A stretch of DNA of 64,000 nt from Comamonadaceae bacterium OTU4NAUVB1 (lineage in GTDB: Bacteria; Pseudomonadota; Gammaproteobacteria; Burkholderiales; Burkholderiaceae_C). The notes under the pieces were generated by a model. It was not told the origin of the DNA. It made no database searches and saw only the letters and a list, made by a program, of their open reading frames with translations. How positions within the stretch are numbered: the first letter of the stretch is position 1; the number at the start of each line of letters is the position of its first letter. The stretch covers positions 3,191,001-3,255,000 of the forward strand of contig CP099605.1 in NCBI GenBank assembly GCA_024372625.1. The letters are read 5' to 3'. Shown in pieces: positions 50,559 through 61,361 of the stretch. The position numbers and the translations under genes are program-made.

Positions 50559-53500
50559 GGCGTGCTGCCTTTCAGGTCCTGGTAGTTGTTGATCTGGCGC
50601 CAGCTCAGGCGCCCGGCGTAGAACTGCTGCTTGATCGCGGTGGTCTGGCCGGTGCCCTTGTCGCCCACGGAGATGACCGGGTTGGTGATGCTGCGCAGGC
50701 GCCGGCCCGTGCCGGTGCTGATCTGGTCAACGGCGGGCAGGCTCAGCACGATGGACGGCCCGAGGATGCCGACCTTGGAGATGAACGTGTTGGCGTCCCC
50801 GGTGTCGACGTTGAAGAAATAGCTGGTGCCGGTGCCCCCGCCCACGCCGCAGACGGCGGCGGTGCCCGCGCTGCCGGGCACGAGGCTGGGCACGATCAGG
50901 GTGTCGCCCCGGAGCTGCGCGCCGCTGACCTGGCGCTCGCCGCCGGTCGGGTAGTTGAAATACCAGCCCGAGCGCTGCGTCGTGTCGCCGTCGCTGGTCG
51001 CGCGGCCGGGCACGAAGGGCGGGGCCTGGACGGTGTTCTCGCCCGCCGTGGTGGTGATCTGGTCGTTGTAGGCCCCGGCGGCGGTGAAGACGCCCTGCGC
51101 CAGGCGCGCGCGGCCGCTGACGGCCGCGGTGCCGCCGGGGGTGTCGAGCGTGGCGGTCGTGTTGTCGTAGATGGCGTAGAAGCTCTGCTGCTGCACCGAG
51201 ACGCGGTCGTCGGACTCCAGGAACTTGCCGGTGCCGAACGCCACGTAGGCCGACGCGCTGCCGCGCAGGGCGGCCACGATGGAAGGCGACATGGTGATGG
51301 GCTGGACGTTGTTCGACGCGTCGCGGGCGATGAACAGCGGCAACGGCGTGGTGCCCGAGACGAAGGCCGACAGCTTGCCGATCGTCCAGTCGGCCGTGCC
51401 CCAGGGCCGGAAGTCGAGCTTCCACAGGTTGCCGTGCAGGTCGCCGGCGTAGAGCAGCGTGACCTGGCCCTGGGCGCCGTTGACGGCCTCGAAGTTGATG
51501 ATGCCCGGTGCCGTCGTGGCCGCGAGCACCGTGTTCACCGGAAACTCGATCTTGTAGTAGTTGGCGTTCAGCGTCCAGGCCGTGGAGGCCGGCTTGGCCA
51601 GGTCGAGCAGGAACAGCGAGGGCCGGCCGGTGGCGCTGAACACGCCGCCCTGGCTGACGTAGTTGTTGACGCCGCTGGCCACCACGGCGAACCACTTGTA
51701 GGTGGCGGTGGTGGCGTTCGCCGCGCTCGTGCGCAGCTTCAGGACCTGCGGGCGGCCGACGACGAAGCCCATGTCGCGGTCGTCGTTCTGCGTAAACTCC
51801 CACAGCACCTTGGAGGCGTCGAAGGTGCCGGGCTGCGTCACGTCGAGGGCGAACACGCCGCGCCCGCCCGCCCCGGTGCCCGAGACCAGCACCGTGCGCC
51901 AGTCGGCCTTGGTGTTGGCGGTGCCGACCTCGGCCTGCGCCACCACCGGCGTGCCGTCCACGTAGCTCTGGTGCGCGCTCAAGTAGGTTGGACTCGTCAG
52001 CGCCGCCAGCTTCGGTCCCATCCAGCTCGGGATGTAGGCGAAGACTTCGCCGCCGGTGGTGGCGTCGAAGGCGTGCAGCATGCCGTCGTTGGCGCCGGCG
52101 AAGACGACCGGCGTGCGGGCGAGGTTGTCGCTGCGGAAGCCGGCGTAGGTGGTCGAGGTGAGGGTGGGCGGGGGCGGACCCGAATACACGGCGCCCGAAT
52201 TGAGCACGTCGCCCAGGAACTTGTTGTTGCGCGCCCGGAAGACGGTGCCTTCCCGGACGGCCGAGCCGCGCAGGTAGTTCAGGCGGTCGTTCGCCAGGGC
52301 GTCGGTGGTGATCGGGGTGGGGCGGCCGAGCTGGGCCTTGAGGTCGGCGGAGATGGCGTCCCAGGTGAACGGCGTGGCCGTCGACGTGGCGGTGGCGCCC
52401 ACGCTCCCCACGACGATGTTGCGCGGGACGTTCGACGCGATGCGCGCCGCCAGCTGCGTGGTGGCGCTCCAGACCGGGGCCGTCGAATTGACGCTGGCGT
52501 TGCCGGTGGCGTCCACCACGATCGGCAGGGCCTTGACGTCGCCGCTCCAGTCGGAGGTGTCGAACGAGCCCTGGTAGACGAAATTGCCCTGCGTCGTGGA
52601 ACTGCCCGCGAGCGCGGTGCCGGCGATGTTGCTCGCGCGCGTGACGGCGTTGCTGAAGATGCTCTCGAACGCCGCGAGCACCCCGCGTGCGTCGCTCTGC
52701 AGGAAATAGCTGCCGGCCTCGCCGGGCGTGTTGGTGTTCTGCCAGACGTTGTTGTCGGGCGTGCCGTCGGTGCGGCGGAACGGATTGCCGTAGGTGTTGA
52801 AGGACTGGGAGGTGTTGGAGATCGACTCGAAGCCGCCGTACTTGGCGGCGGTGAAGAACTGGTTGTTGTAGCGCCGCTGGTTGGCGTCGTTGCCGGCCCC
52901 GTACTCGTTAACGTCGAACACGAAGGTCTTCACGCGCAGGCCGGGACGCTGCAACGCCTCTCCCCCCGTCCACGCCTTGCCGCGGATGTCCTGGGTGTGG
53001 GCCCAGTAGGCGTAGCCGACGATGGCGTCGCCGCGCGGCGAGGTGTCGATGTAGCCGCTGGGATTGCTCGTCGTGCGCGCCACGCCCTGGCCGTCGGTGT
53101 AGCCGCGCGCACCGCCGTTCTCGAAGCTCTGGACCACGCTGGTCCAGGCGGCGCGGTCGGGGATGTTGGCCGCCGGGTTGGCGGCCGGGAAGGCGTTGAT
53201 GTTGTCGTGCGTGTTGATGTCGCCCACCACCACCACGTTGCTCTTGAGGCAGGAATAGTCGCTCTCCCTGGAGCGTCCCGCGTAGGGGTCAAGGGTGGCC
53301 CAGTTGGTGAAGACGGGAAAGCCGTCGTACATCGTCTCGGTGATGTTGTTCACGGCCGCGGCGCTGGGCGGCAGGCCCTGCATGTAGCGCAGCGTCTCGT
53401 AGTAGAGCTCGCTGACCGGGTCGTAGATCTTGTAGAGGCCCTTGGTGCCGGTGCGGCCGAACTTGTTGAGGTAGTTGATGACGCCGCTGATGCCGCGCTG

Positions 53501-54913
53501 ATTGGCATCCGGGTTGGGATTGAAGACGCCGGTGTCGGCGTTCCATTCGGCGTTGGGGTTGCCGGTGACGGGGGTGTTGTCCTGGCCGAAGACGTCGAAG
53601 GTCTTGTTGCCGACGTACTTCATGGGCGCGCGCAGCACGCCGCCGTAGCGGCCGCCGTCGGGGCTGCGGGTCTGGTCGAGCAGGTAGCCGAAGGCGGCCA
53701 GGCGCAACTGGTCGCTGTACTTCTGGATCACGCCGGTGGGCTTGAAGTTGCCGCTCGCGTAGCGGGTGCAGAACGTGCTGCCGTTGAGATAGACACGGGT
53801 GTCGGCGAGGTCGGTGCCGGTCTTGTTGCAGACCTGGACGCGGGCGTAGAAGAAGCCGTCGGGGTTGAGCTGGGTGGTGGACGCCGGCGGTTGCCAAGTG
53901 CCGCTGTAGGGTCGGATGTAGCAATTCTTGACGATTCCTGGAATCGGATCGCCGAGAACGGCGTTCGTGCAGGCCGTGCCATTGCTCGCCGGCGCGACCC
54001 TCCAGAACGTGCCGGCGCCATACCAGACCTCGCGCACACCGCCAAAACTGCAGGTTCCGCCTTCACCGGCACACAGTGTTGCGTCCGCGGGCAGTACGGT
54101 CAGCAGCCGGGTGCCGATGGGACCCAACGCCGGTGCCGCAGAGGTCAGCGTGTAGGCACCGGTGTTGCCGCAGCCGCCGGTCCTGGACGTGCCGAAATAG
54201 ATCCGGTCGAGCGTGTTGGCCACCCAGATGTCGCTGGTGCCGGCCGCCGTGGCCATCGCGTTGGGCACGGCACCCCAGTAGGTGCCCGCGCCGCCGCCGT
54301 TGCGCGTGAGCTGCTTGGCGGGGAAGTTGCTGCTGTTCCACATGCACGTCGGGTCGCCGTTGGGGATCACGGCGCGCTGCAGGACGGTGAGCTGGGGGGT
54401 GTCGATGTAGCGGTCGCCGCCCGACAGGGCCAGGCGCAGCATGTCGATGGCGGAGCTGCTCGCCCAGTTCAGGAAGTTGCCGCTGAAGGCGTTGCTGCAC
54501 GACCGCACGGTCGTCGACGTGGTGGCGCCGACGCGGTCGAAGCGCCGGTAGTCCGACGCGGTCAGTCCGGCCGCCGGCGCCTCCGTCGGGTTCTGGTTGT
54601 AGGTGTAGCAGCTGTTGGCGTCGTAGTAGCCGAGGTACTCGTTGGTGTTGCTGTAGGTGCTGTCGGTGTCGCCGCCGGGCGTGTACTGCGCGCCCACGGT
54701 CGGGTACTCGACCGACAGCGACAGCGCCATCGCCGGCTTGTCCCCGGTGGTGGTGGCGTAGAGCGGATCGCTCGCCAGGGCGACCGCCCTGAACGCCGGC
54801 GCCGCGCTCTGGCCGATGGCGCCGAAGGAGGCCAGCAGGACGAGCGCGGTGACGGGAAGCGCCACCCAGGCCCAGGCGCGGCGGGGAAGTCGGCGGAGGA
54901 GGTTCGTCGTCAT
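50555..54913 (-). CDS. pilY1: Type IV pilus tip adhesin/assembly protein PilY1
   Basis: A 1452-aa secreted protein with a signal anchor ([24 protein letters not shown]). The N-terminal 700 residues are variable and Asn/Tyr-rich, with several Cys. The C-terminal part is the PilC/PilY1 beta-propeller: [40 protein letters not shown], and [16 protein letters not shown] with an acidic Ca2+-binding-like loop. It controls pilus extension and surface contact. I start at the ATG at 54913; an in-frame GTG at 54979 would overlap pilX but puts charged residues before the signal. Confidence 0.93.
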   Translation of the reverse strand: MTTNLLRRLPRRAWAWVALPVTALVLLASFGAIGQSAAPAFRAVALASDPLYATTTGDKPAMALSLSVEYPTVGAQYTPGGDTDSTYSNTNEYLGYYDANSCYTYNQNPTEAPAAGLTASDYRRFDRVGATTSTTVRSCSNAFSGNFLNWASSSAIDMLRLALSGGDRYIDTPQLTVLQRAVIPNGDPTCMWNSSNFPAKQLTRNGGGAGTYWGAVPNAMATAAGTSDIWVANTLDRIYFGTSRTGGCGNTGAYTLTSAAPALGPIGTRLLTVLPADATLCAGEGGTCSFGGVREVWYGAGTFWRVAPASNGTACTNAVLGDPIPGIVKNCYIRPYSGTWQPPASTTQLNPDGFFYARVQVCNKTGTDLADTRVYLNGSTFCTRYASGNFKPTGVIQKYSDQLRLAAFGYLLDQTRSPDGGRYGGVLRAPMKYVGNKTFDVFGQDNTPVTGNPNAEWNADTGVFNPNPDANQRGISGVINYLNKFGRTGTKGLYKIYDPVSELYYETLRYMQGLPPSAAAVNNITETMYDGFPVFTNWATLDPYAGRSRESDYSCLKSNVVVVGDINTHDNINAFPAANPAANIPDRAAWTSVVQSFENGGARGYTDGQGVARTTSNPSGYIDTSPRGDAIVGYAYWAHTQDIRGKAWTGGEALQRPGLRVKTFVFDVNEYGAGNDANQRRYNNQFFTAAKYGGFESISNTSQSFNTYGNPFRRTDGTPDNNVWQNTNTPGEAGSYFLQSDARGVLAAFESIFSNAVTRASNIAGTALAGSSTTQGNFVYQGSFDTSDWSGDVKALPIVVDATGNASVNSTAPVWSATTQLAARIASNVPRNIVVGSVGATATSTATPFTWDAISADLKAQLGRPTPITTDALANDRLNYLRGSAVREGTVFRARNNKFLGDVLNSGAVYSGPPPPTLTSTTYAGFRSDNLARTPVVFAGANDGMLHAFDATTGGEVFAYIPSWMGPKLAALTSPTYLSAHQSYVDGTPVVAQAEVGTANTKADWRTVLVSGTGAGGRGVFALDVTQPGTFDASKVLWEFTQNDDRDMGFVVGRPQVLKLRTSAANATTATYKWFAVVASGVNNYVSQGGVFSATGRPSLFLLDLAKPASTAWTLNANYYKIEFPVNTVLAATTAPGIINFEAVNGAQGQVTLLYAGDLHGNLWKLDFRPWGTADWTIGKLSAFVSGTTPLPLFIARDASNNVQPITMSPSIVAALRGSASAYVAFGTGKFLESDDRVSVQQQSFYAIYDNTTATLDTPGGTAAVSGRARLAQGVFTAAGAYNDQITTTAGENTVQAPPFVPGRATSDGDTTQRSGWYFNYPTGGERQVSGAQLRGDTLIVPSLVPGSAGTAAVCGVGGGTGTSYFFNVDTGDANTFISKVGILGPSIVLSLPAVDQISTGTGRRLRSITNPVISVGDKGTGQTTAIKQQFYAGRLSWRQINNYQDLKGSTP

Positions 54914-54971
54914 GGCGGTCGGGGAAGGGGCGAGGGCTCGGTGCGGTGGCGTGGCTGCGCGCGTGCCGCGC

Positions 54972-55607
54972 TCAGTCACGGTAGAGGATCTGGTTGATGG
55001 CCTGGATGTCCGCGCGCGGACCGAAGCCCATGGCGGTGACGCGGTAGATGAACGTCGGCGCCTTGTTGGCGCCGGCCTTGCCGCCGACCCCGAGTTCGCG
55101 GTCCAGCGGATCGGGGATGGGCTCGATGATGTAGCGCGGCGCCTTGGCGGGCTGCACGCCCGCCGCCTGGCCCCCGGCGGCCGACGCGAAGCTCCGGCCC
55201 GTGAACGTGCCGAAGGCCGTGGTGGGCGCGTTCGCCGTGTCGAGCGTGAAGTCGACGCTCAGCCAGGCCGGCTTGCCGGTGGTCGCCAGCTGGCACAGGC
55301 CCCGGTTCTTATCGGTGACGCTGGTGCCGCAGCCGGACAGGAAGGCGTTGGTGTCGTGCTGGTCGCCGAACACCGCGCGCCGGTTGACCGCGGCGTTGTT
55401 GGGGCCGTGGATGTCGAACTCGGCGTCCATCAGCGCCGCCTCGGACGACTGCCACGCGACCTGCATGTCGCGGTCGTTGCGCGAGCCGCGCTCGGCCATC
55501 AGGGCGATCTGCGCGCCGCCCACGCCCAGCACCGACACCACCACCAGGATCAGCAGGACGACGATCAGCGAGACGCCGCGCTCGGAGGGGTCAGAGGGTC
55601 TGGTCAT
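54972..55607 (-). CDS. pilX: Type IV minor pilin PilX
   Basis: A 211-aa pilin-like protein with the start SERGVSLIVVLLILVVVSVLG. The mature chain lacks the Glu5 of ordinary pilins, as usual for PilX/GspK-type proteins that cap the pilus tip. Residues AWQSSEAALMDAEFD follow the helix. It overlaps the end of pilW by 17 bp. Confidence 0.87.
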   Translation of the reverse strand: MTRPSDPSERGVSLIVVLLILVVVSVLGVGGAQIALMAERGSRNDRDMQVAWQSSEAALMDAEFDIHGPNNAAVNRRAVFGDQHDTNAFLSGCGTSVTDKNRGLCQLATTGKPAWLSVDFTLDTANAPTTAFGTFTGRSFASAAGGQAAGVQPAKAPRYIIEPIPDPLDRELGVGGKAGANKAPTFIYRVTAMGFGPRADIQAINQILYRD

Positions 55608-56634
55608 TGCGCAGGTGAAACGTGAACGTGACGCTCTGGCGCAGCCGGCCGTCGGGCGTCGGCGTGAAGTTGGTGCCGGTGTCGCGGTTTTCCGGGGGGG
55701 CGAGGGCGGCGCTCACGTTGCCCGAGGCATCCTTCACCCCGCCGAACGGAAAGAAGGTCTGCGTGTTGCGGTCCTGCGCCGCGCCGGGCGGCGTGCGCAG
55801 CACCATGCCGATGCGCACGCTGCGCACGCGCCGCCAGTTGGCGCGGGTGTCGTTGGCCGCGCCGGCCACGTCCATCTGGCCGGCGCGCAGGTAGCGGTCC
55901 GGCACGTCCGGCGCGCTGGCGGCGACGGCCGGCGGCAGGACCGCGTTGGCGACGACGCCGTCGGCGCCGTAGAGCACCTGGAAGTTCTCCACGCCCTGCA
56001 CCAGCGGCACCGTGGTCCAGGTGCCCGCCGCGCCCGTGGGCGAGTAGGTGCACATCAGCGTCGGCTCGCCGTTGTTCAGGGCGACGTGGAAGATGCTGAC
56101 GATGCGGCTGTCGGTCGCCGCGTCGGCGGTGCGGGGATCGGCCACGGTGGCGACGTTGTTGCCCGCGCAGTCGATCATCGACTTGTCCGACACCGTCGCC
56201 AGCAGCGGGTCCTCGGTGTTGGGGTAGAGCTGCGAGGCCTGGTAGCGCAGGATCAGGATGTCGCTGCCGTAGCCGGCCACGCCGGCGGTGCGGGTGGTCG
56301 CCGCGGTCGTGGGCGTCGCCGCGTTGAGCAGCGAATTGTCGAATCCCGCGATGCTCGGCTCGCGCGTGGCGTCGGTGGAGACGAAGCCGGCGGCGATGCC
56401 GAAGTCGCGGTAGCCGGCCTGCTCGCCGATGCGCTGGATCAGGTCGGCGGCGAAGCGGCCGTTGTCGCGCAACTGGGAGGCGGCGTCCACGGTGGTGAAG
56501 CCGCGCCGCGCCACGGTCAGCGCCGCGACCGAGGCCAGCACGATCACCAGGCCGATGACCATCGCCACCATCAGTTCGATCAGCGTCAGGCCCGAGGCGG
56601 ACCGGCGCGCGCCGGGGCGCTGGCGGGGGGTCAT
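55591..56634 (-). CDS. pilW: Type IV minor pilin PilW
   Basis: A 347-aa prepilin with cleavage after Gly15 (SASG/LTLIELMVAMVIGLVIV; Leu instead of Phe at +1). GRFAADLIQRIGEQAGYRDF is the PilW signature region, and the rest is a large globular domain with few Cys. Start overlaps the pilV stop by four bases (ATGA). Confidence 0.88.
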   Translation of the reverse strand: MTPRQRPGARRSASGLTLIELMVAMVIGLVIVLASVAALTVARRGFTTVDAASQLRDNGRFAADLIQRIGEQAGYRDFGIAAGFVSTDATREPSIAGFDNSLLNAATPTTAATTRTAGVAGYGSDILILRYQASQLYPNTEDPLLATVSDKSMIDCAGNNVATVADPRTADAATDSRIVSIFHVALNNGEPTLMCTYSPTGAAGTWTTVPLVQGVENFQVLYGADGVVANAVLPPAVAASAPDVPDRYLRAGQMDVAGAANDTRANWRRVRSVRIGMVLRTPPGAAQDRNTQTFFPFGGVKDASGNVSAALAPPENRDTGTNFTPTPDGRLRQSVTFTFHLRNDQTL

Positions 56635-57269
56635 TTCGTGCTGCCCGGCGTCACGGGAATGACCACCGACGGCACGTCGGCGTACTTGAGCGCTCCGGCC
56701 GCGTCGTCGACCGAGGTCGCCCGCCGGAACGAGGGGCGCGTCCAGCCGATCTTGATGACCACCCCGGCGGGGGGCGCGGTGGCGGCGGCGGCGGCCGGAG
56801 CGACACAAGGCCAGACCGGCAGGCCGGTCGGGCCGAAAGGCGTGCCGTCGGCGCAGATCGACACGCGCGCGCCGGGCAGTTGCTCGTTGACGCGGCCGAG
56901 CCACTCGGTCAGCTGGGCGCGGGCGACATCCTCCTTGGTCGGGCACGGCGCCGCGCCGACGTTCAGGCAATAGGACGTCGTGGGCGGTACCAATGCATTG
57001 ACGGCGAATTCGCCGAGGTAAGGATTGTTGGCACTCCGAAGCGACACTTCCTTGTTGCCTCGCATCATCTCCGCCAGTTCCCGCGCCAGGAGAATGGCGG
57101 TCGACTGCAGCCGTGCGTCGCGGTTGGCCTGCAGCGACGCCGCCTGCAGGCCCACCATGCCGAGCAACCCGAAGGACAGCACCACGATCGCGACCAGCAC
57201 CTCGATCAGAGTGAATCCCGAGTGCCGGGGCCGGGACCGGAGCCTCGACTGGCCGGATCGTGTGCTCAT
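56631..57269 (-). CDS. pilV: Type IV minor pilin PilV
   Basis: A 212-aa prepilin, cleavage after Gly18 (RHSG/FTLIEVLVAIVVLSFGLLG), followed by LQAASLQANRDARLQSTAILLARELAEMMRGN, the PilV hallmark. First gene of the operon pilV-pilW-pilX-pilY1-pilE-fimT, in which adjacent genes overlap or nearly touch. It is divergent from the PglL-type gene, with an 85 bp A+T-rich gap that must hold both promoters. Confidence 0.9.
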   Translation of the reverse strand: MSTRSGQSRLRSRPRHSGFTLIEVLVAIVVLSFGLLGMVGLQAASLQANRDARLQSTAILLARELAEMMRGNKEVSLRSANNPYLGEFAVNALVPPTTSYCLNVGAAPCPTKEDVARAQLTEWLGRVNEQLPGARVSICADGTPFGPTGLPVWPCVAPAAAAATAPPAGVVIKIGWTRPSFRRATSVDDAAGALKYADVPSVVIPVTPGSTK

Positions 57270-57288
57270 CGTCGAACGCGCCCAAATA

Positions 57289-57317
57289 TTGCCAAACGTT
57301 AAGAGTGTGGATACTAA
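57289..57317 (+). promoter_or_regulatory. Possible sigma-70 promoter for the PglL-type gene
   Basis: TTGCCA (57289-57294), a 17-base spacer and TACTAA (57312-57317). The -35 box is good and the -10 box is weak. It sits 38 bp before the start codon in the only A+T-rich stretch of the divergent gap. Confidence 0.35.
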
Positions 57318-57354
57318 CCTTCGACGTACCTCATCGCTGACCGCTTATCGCAAC

Positions 57355-59151
57355 ATGAATACCGTCAGGCTACAGACTTCACTCCACGACTCCGAGACCG
57401 AACTTTCGACTGACAGGGAAAGCGCGTACGGGGTCGACCGGAGGGCGTTCGGGGTCGCGCCCGCCGCCGTGCTGGTCGCCTTTCCGTTCCTGTCGCCCTT
57501 CGTCGCCGGGCCATCGGTCAATGTCTGGCAGCTGCTGGGCGCCTGGGTCTGCGTGGCGGCGCTGGTGCTGTCGGCCGGGCCGCGGCGTCCCGGCCTGCCG
57601 GGGGGGGCGCTGCTGTGCTGGCTCGGCGTGGCGCTGGCGGCGATCGCGTGGCGCCCCGGACGCGACCCGGCGCTGTTCCTGGGCGCGGGGGGCGCGGTCG
57701 TGGCGGTCGCGCTCGCCGCCTGCGTGGGCGCGGGCTGGGCCCGGGCGCCGCGCACGCGGCCGGCGGCGCTGGCCTGGGGCCTGATCGCGGCCGGCCTCGC
57801 GAGCGCGGTGCTGGGACTGTGCCAGTACTACGGCGCCGCCGCCGCCCTGACGCCCTGGACCACCGCGCCGGAGGTCGGCCAGGCCTATGGCAACCTGCGC
57901 CAGCGCAACCAGTTCGCCACCCTGATCGCCATGGCGCTGGCGGCGGCCCTGTGGCTGCACGCCGGGCGCGCCGCGCGCGGCACGCCGGGCCGCGCGGCCG
58001 CGCTGGCGACCACGGCGGCGATCGTCCTGCTGACGCTGGCGGCGGCGGCGTCGACCTCGCGCACCGGCCTTCTGCAGTGGGTGTCGATCAGCCTCGCCGC
58101 CGCCGCGCTGGCCTGGGGCGAGCGGCGTGGTCCCGGTCCGCGCCGCCTGCCGCACCCGGGCCTGCTGCTGGCCCTGATCCCGGCCTACTTCGTGGCCGCC
58201 TGGGCCCTGCCGCTGGCCGCCGGCCCGGACGTCGAGGGCATGCTGCGGCGCCTGCGCGACGGCCTGCCCGAAGGCCACGGCCGGATGCTGCTGTGGCGCA
58301 ACGTGGTCGAACTCATCGCGCGCCATCCGTGGGCGGGATGGGGCTGGGGCGAGCTGAGCTTCGCGCACTTCGACACGCGCTACGCCGGCGCGCGCTTCGT
58401 CGAGATCCTGGACAACGCGCACAACCTGCCGCTGCACCTGGCCGTGGAACTGGGCGTGCCGGCCTCGCTGGCGATCTGCGGCGGCTTCGCGATGCTGGCG
58501 CTGGCGGCACGGCCCTGGCGCGAGCGCGAACCGGCGCGCCTGCTGGCCTGGGCCGCGCTGGGCGCGATCGTGCTGCACAGCCTGCTCGAATACCCGCTCT
58601 GGTACGGCCCGTTCCAGCTGGTCTTCGGCCTGTGCCTGGGGTTGCTGTGGCCGGGTGCCGCCGGCGCGGGCGCCAGCGCCGAAGCCGACACGGGTGCCGA
58701 AGCCGGTGCCGGCCGGGCGCCGCGCCGCACGTCCGTGGCGACGGCGCTGCCGCGCGCGGCGGCGGTGCTGCTGCTCGCGGGGGTCGCCTACGCCGCCTGG
58801 GACTACACCCGCATCAGCCAGCTCTACCTCGCGCGCGCCGATCGTCTGGCGCCCTGGCGCGACGACACGCCGGACAAGCTGCGCGCGTCGTGGCTGTTCG
58901 CGAGCCAGGTGCGCTTCGCCGAACTCTCGATGACGGCGGTGACCCCGGCCGACGCGGCGGCGGTGCACGCCCTGGCGCAGCGCATGCTGCACTTCTCGCC
59001 CGAGCCGCGCGTCATCGCCCGGCTGATCGACAGCGCCCGGCTGCTGGGCCGCGACGACGAGGCCGCCGCGCTCGCGGCGCGTTTCGAGGCCGCCTTCCCG
59101 GTCGAACACGCCCGCTGGCGACGCGACCGGTCCCCGCCGCCGGCGCCGTGA
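57355..59151 (+). CDS. PglL-type O-oligosaccharyltransferase (Wzy_C family)
   Basis: A polytopic membrane protein of 598 aa. About eleven helices are followed by a periplasmic loop and a C-terminal soluble domain of roughly 100 residues. AYGNLRQRNQFATLIAMAL, STSRTGLLQW, GWGWGELSFAHFDTRY and DNAHNLPLHLAVELG match PglL/PilO-type transferases, which move lipid-linked glycan onto Ser/Thr of pilins; LEYPLWYGPF is the conserved helix near the end. It adjoins the pilin genes rather than the lipopolysaccharide genes, so pilin glycosylation is the most likely role. Action as an O-antigen ligase is the alternative. Confidence 0.85.
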   Translation: MNTVRLQTSLHDSETELSTDRESAYGVDRRAFGVAPAAVLVAFPFLSPFVAGPSVNVWQLLGAWVCVAALVLSAGPRRPGLPGGALLCWLGVALAAIAWRPGRDPALFLGAGGAVVAVALAACVGAGWARAPRTRPAALAWGLIAAGLASAVLGLCQYYGAAAALTPWTTAPEVGQAYGNLRQRNQFATLIAMALAAALWLHAGRAARGTPGRAAALATTAAIVLLTLAAAASTSRTGLLQWVSISLAAAALAWGERRGPGPRRLPHPGLLLALIPAYFVAAWALPLAAGPDVEGMLRRLRDGLPEGHGRMLLWRNVVELIARHPWAGWGWGELSFAHFDTRYAGARFVEILDNAHNLPLHLAVELGVPASLAICGGFAMLALAARPWREREPARLLAWAALGAIVLHSLLEYPLWYGPFQLVFGLCLGLLWPGAAGAGASAEADTGAEAGAGRAPRRTSVATALPRAAAVLLLAGVAYAAWDYTRISQLYLARADRLAPWRDDTPDKLRASWLFASQVRFAELSMTAVTPADAAAVHALAQRMLHFSPEPRVIARLIDSARLLGRDDEAAALAARFEAAFPVEHARWRRDRSPPPAP

Positions 59152-59155
59152 GCCG

Positions 59156-59836
59156 TCACGCGCGCCGTGCGAAGGCCCGGCTGAGGAAGCGCGAGCCCCG
59201 TTCGCCGAAGCGCCAGGGCACGTCGACGGCCTTGGAGATGCCGATGCGGGGACCGACCTCGACCACGACCTCGGGATGGTCGTGCGGCGCGGCGATCAGC
59301 GCGAAGGGCGGCGCGTCCAGCCGCAGGCCGTTGAAGCTCGCGTCCACCGCCAGCGCCTGACCGACGCGACCCGGCCCGGCGCACAGCAGGCGCGCCTCCT
59401 GCAGACCGCGCCGTTCGCGCATCCGCGCCAGTCCCAGGGTCGGCTCGATGGCGCGGATCAGCACCCCCGCGCCGTGCCCGGCCTCGCGGCAGACGACGTT
59501 CAGGCACCAGTGGATGCCGTAGGAGCGGTACACGTAGGCCCGCCCGGGCGGGCCGAACATGGCGGCGTTGCGCGGCGTCGGGCCGTTGAAGCTGTGCGAG
59601 GCCGGATCGTCGCGGTCGTAGGCCTCCGTCTCCACGATCCGGCCGCCGACGCCGTCGACCAGCAGCGTCACGCCGATCAGCCGGCGCGCCACCTCGTGGG
59701 ACGGCGCGTCGAAGTCGATGCCGCCGATCACGGTGGTGGTTGTCGTGGCCGCAGTGGTGGGCGTGGTCGGCGGTGGCGTCGCCGGATCGGGGGAAGGGCG
59801 CGCGGCGGCGTGGCGGTGGGGGGATCGTGAAGCCAT
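59156..59836 (-). CDS. 3-methyladenine (alkyladenine) DNA glycosylase
   Basis: AAG/Mpg-family base excision repair enzyme of 226 aa. [18 protein letters not shown], the catalytic-Glu segment [42 protein letters not shown] and [13 protein letters not shown] are all typical. The first 35 residues are a low-complexity Pro/Thr-rich extension not found in most relatives; translation could start later than the ATG at 59836. It converges with the PglL-type gene with only four bases between the stops. Confidence 0.92.
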   Translation of the reverse strand: MASRSPHRHAAARPSPDPATPPPTTPTTAATTTTTVIGGIDFDAPSHEVARRLIGVTLLVDGVGGRIVETEAYDRDDPASHSFNGPTPRNAAMFGPPGRAYVYRSYGIHWCLNVVCREAGHGAGVLIRAIEPTLGLARMRERRGLQEARLLCAGPGRVGQALAVDASFNGLRLDAPPFALIAAPHDHPEVVVEVGPRIGISKAVDVPWRFGERGSRFLSRAFARRA

Positions 59837-60066
59837 GGCCGCCACGCTAGCGCCGAACGCGGCGCGTCCGCGCCGGACGACGCCGCCCGATCCGGCGCGA
59901 GGCACGGCATCAGGTCGGGTGCCGGCGAGGTGCGGCGCCCATCGTCCCGCCAGCGCGACACCGTGTCCCCGGCGCGCGTCTTTTGCGCCCCGGCATCGGC
60001 CCCATGTGAAGACGATGCCGTGCCGGGCCTTCCGCGCGGCCGGCCCTCACCGCGAAGGACAGCTCC

Positions 60067-61227
60067 ATGGTCGACCCCCTCCACGCCACCCCGCCCGCCG
60101 GCACGCCGGACGCCCCGGACGCCATCGTCGCCGTCCGGCCGCTGGGATTTCCCTGGCCGACGATCGATCCGTTCCTGTTCTGCGCCTACCACGACGACGG
60201 CTATCCGCAGGCCAATGCCGACCTGGGGCCGGCCGCCCCGCTCGCCGGCCGCGCGATCGGCCAGGACTTCAGCCGCAAGGACGGCTGGAGCATGTACCAC
60301 GGCGAGACCGTGCCGGGCTTTCCCGGCCATCCGCACCGTGGCTTCGAGACCGTGACGATCGTGCGCAAGGGCCTGATCGACCATGCCGATTCGCTCGGCG
60401 CGGCGGCGCGCTTCGGCGGCGGCGACGTGCAGTGGGTGACCGCCGGGCGCGGCATCGTGCATTCGGAGATGTTCCCGCTGCTCGACGCCGACGCCGGCAA
60501 CCCGCTGGAGCTGTTCCAGATCTGGCTCAACCTGCCCGCGCGCAACAAGCTGGCGGAGCCGCACTTCACGATGTTCTGGTCCGGGGACATCCCGCGCGTC
60601 ACGACGACCGACGGCGCGGGCCGCACGACCGAGGTGGCCTGCGTGGCCGGGCGCCTGGGGCCGGCGACGGCGTCCGGCGCGGCACCGGACGGGCCGGCCG
60701 CCACGCGCCCGGCCGCCGCCGAGCCCCTGGCCCCGCCCCCGGACTCGTGGGCCGCGCAGGCCGACGCCGACGTCGCCATCTGGACGCTGAAGCTCGCGCC
60801 GGGCGCGCGCTTCGCGCTGCCCGCCGCCACGGGCGCCGGCACGCGCCGCAGCCTGTACTTCTTCAAGGGCACGCGCGCGTCGATCGGCGGGCGGACCGTG
60901 GCCGACCATGCCGCCATCGAGCTGCGCGCCGGCCAGCCGGTGGAACTGGTCAACGCGGGCGACGGGCCGGCCGAGTTCCTGCTGCTGCAGGGCCGCCCGA
61001 TCGGCGAGCCGGTGGCGCAGTACGGGCCGTTCGTGATGAACACCCAGGCCGAGATCGCCCAGGCGATGCAGGACTACCGCCGCACCGGCTTCGGCGGCTG
61101 GCCGTGGGCGGACGAGGCGCCGGTGCACGGCCGCGACCCGGCGCGCTTCGCCCGGCACCCGGACGGCCGCGAGGAACGGCCGGCGGCTTTGGCGGTGGCG
61201 GCCGGGACGGCGCCGGCGGCCCGGTGA
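60067..61227 (+). CDS. Pirin family protein (bicupin)
   Basis: A 386-aa protein. The N-terminal cupin has the metal-binding set HPHRGFETVTIV (two His and a Glu) and QWVTAGRGIVHSEM (His). An insertion rich in Ala, Pro and Gly (about residues 195-225) separates it from the second cupin domain (SLYFFKGTRASI, AAIELRAGQPVEL, EFLLLQGRPIGEPVAQYGPFVMN). Length is 80-100 residues more than YhaK or typical pirins. Some bacterial pirins oxidise quercetin. AAGGA precedes the ATG. It heads a short run of quinone/redox-related genes. Confidence 0.85.
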   Translation: MVDPLHATPPAGTPDAPDAIVAVRPLGFPWPTIDPFLFCAYHDDGYPQANADLGPAAPLAGRAIGQDFSRKDGWSMYHGETVPGFPGHPHRGFETVTIVRKGLIDHADSLGAAARFGGGDVQWVTAGRGIVHSEMFPLLDADAGNPLELFQIWLNLPARNKLAEPHFTMFWSGDIPRVTTTDGAGRTTEVACVAGRLGPATASGAAPDGPAATRPAAAEPLAPPPDSWAAQADADVAIWTLKLAPGARFALPAATGAGTRRSLYFFKGTRASIGGRTVADHAAIELRAGQPVELVNAGDGPAEFLLLQGRPIGEPVAQYGPFVMNTQAEIAQAMQDYRRTGFGGWPWADEAPVHGRDPARFARHPDGREERPAALAVAAGTAPAAR

Positions 61228-61361
61228 CGATCGGGCCGTGGGTGGCCGTGCGGGGCGGCGGCGGCCGGACCGGGCGGCCCGCCTTGTCGCTGATCGGACG
61301 CGCCGACCCACGTCGCTGGCCGTAGATTCGGGCCTTCCTTCCACTCCCGAGCGTTCCACCC

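Noticed and set aside
51434..54997. A 1187-codon open frame on the plus strand opposite pilY1
   Set aside because: It has no recognisable domain and mirrors the codon pattern of pilY1 on the other strand, as expected in G+C-rich DNA. pilY1 has clear conserved motifs and operon context.
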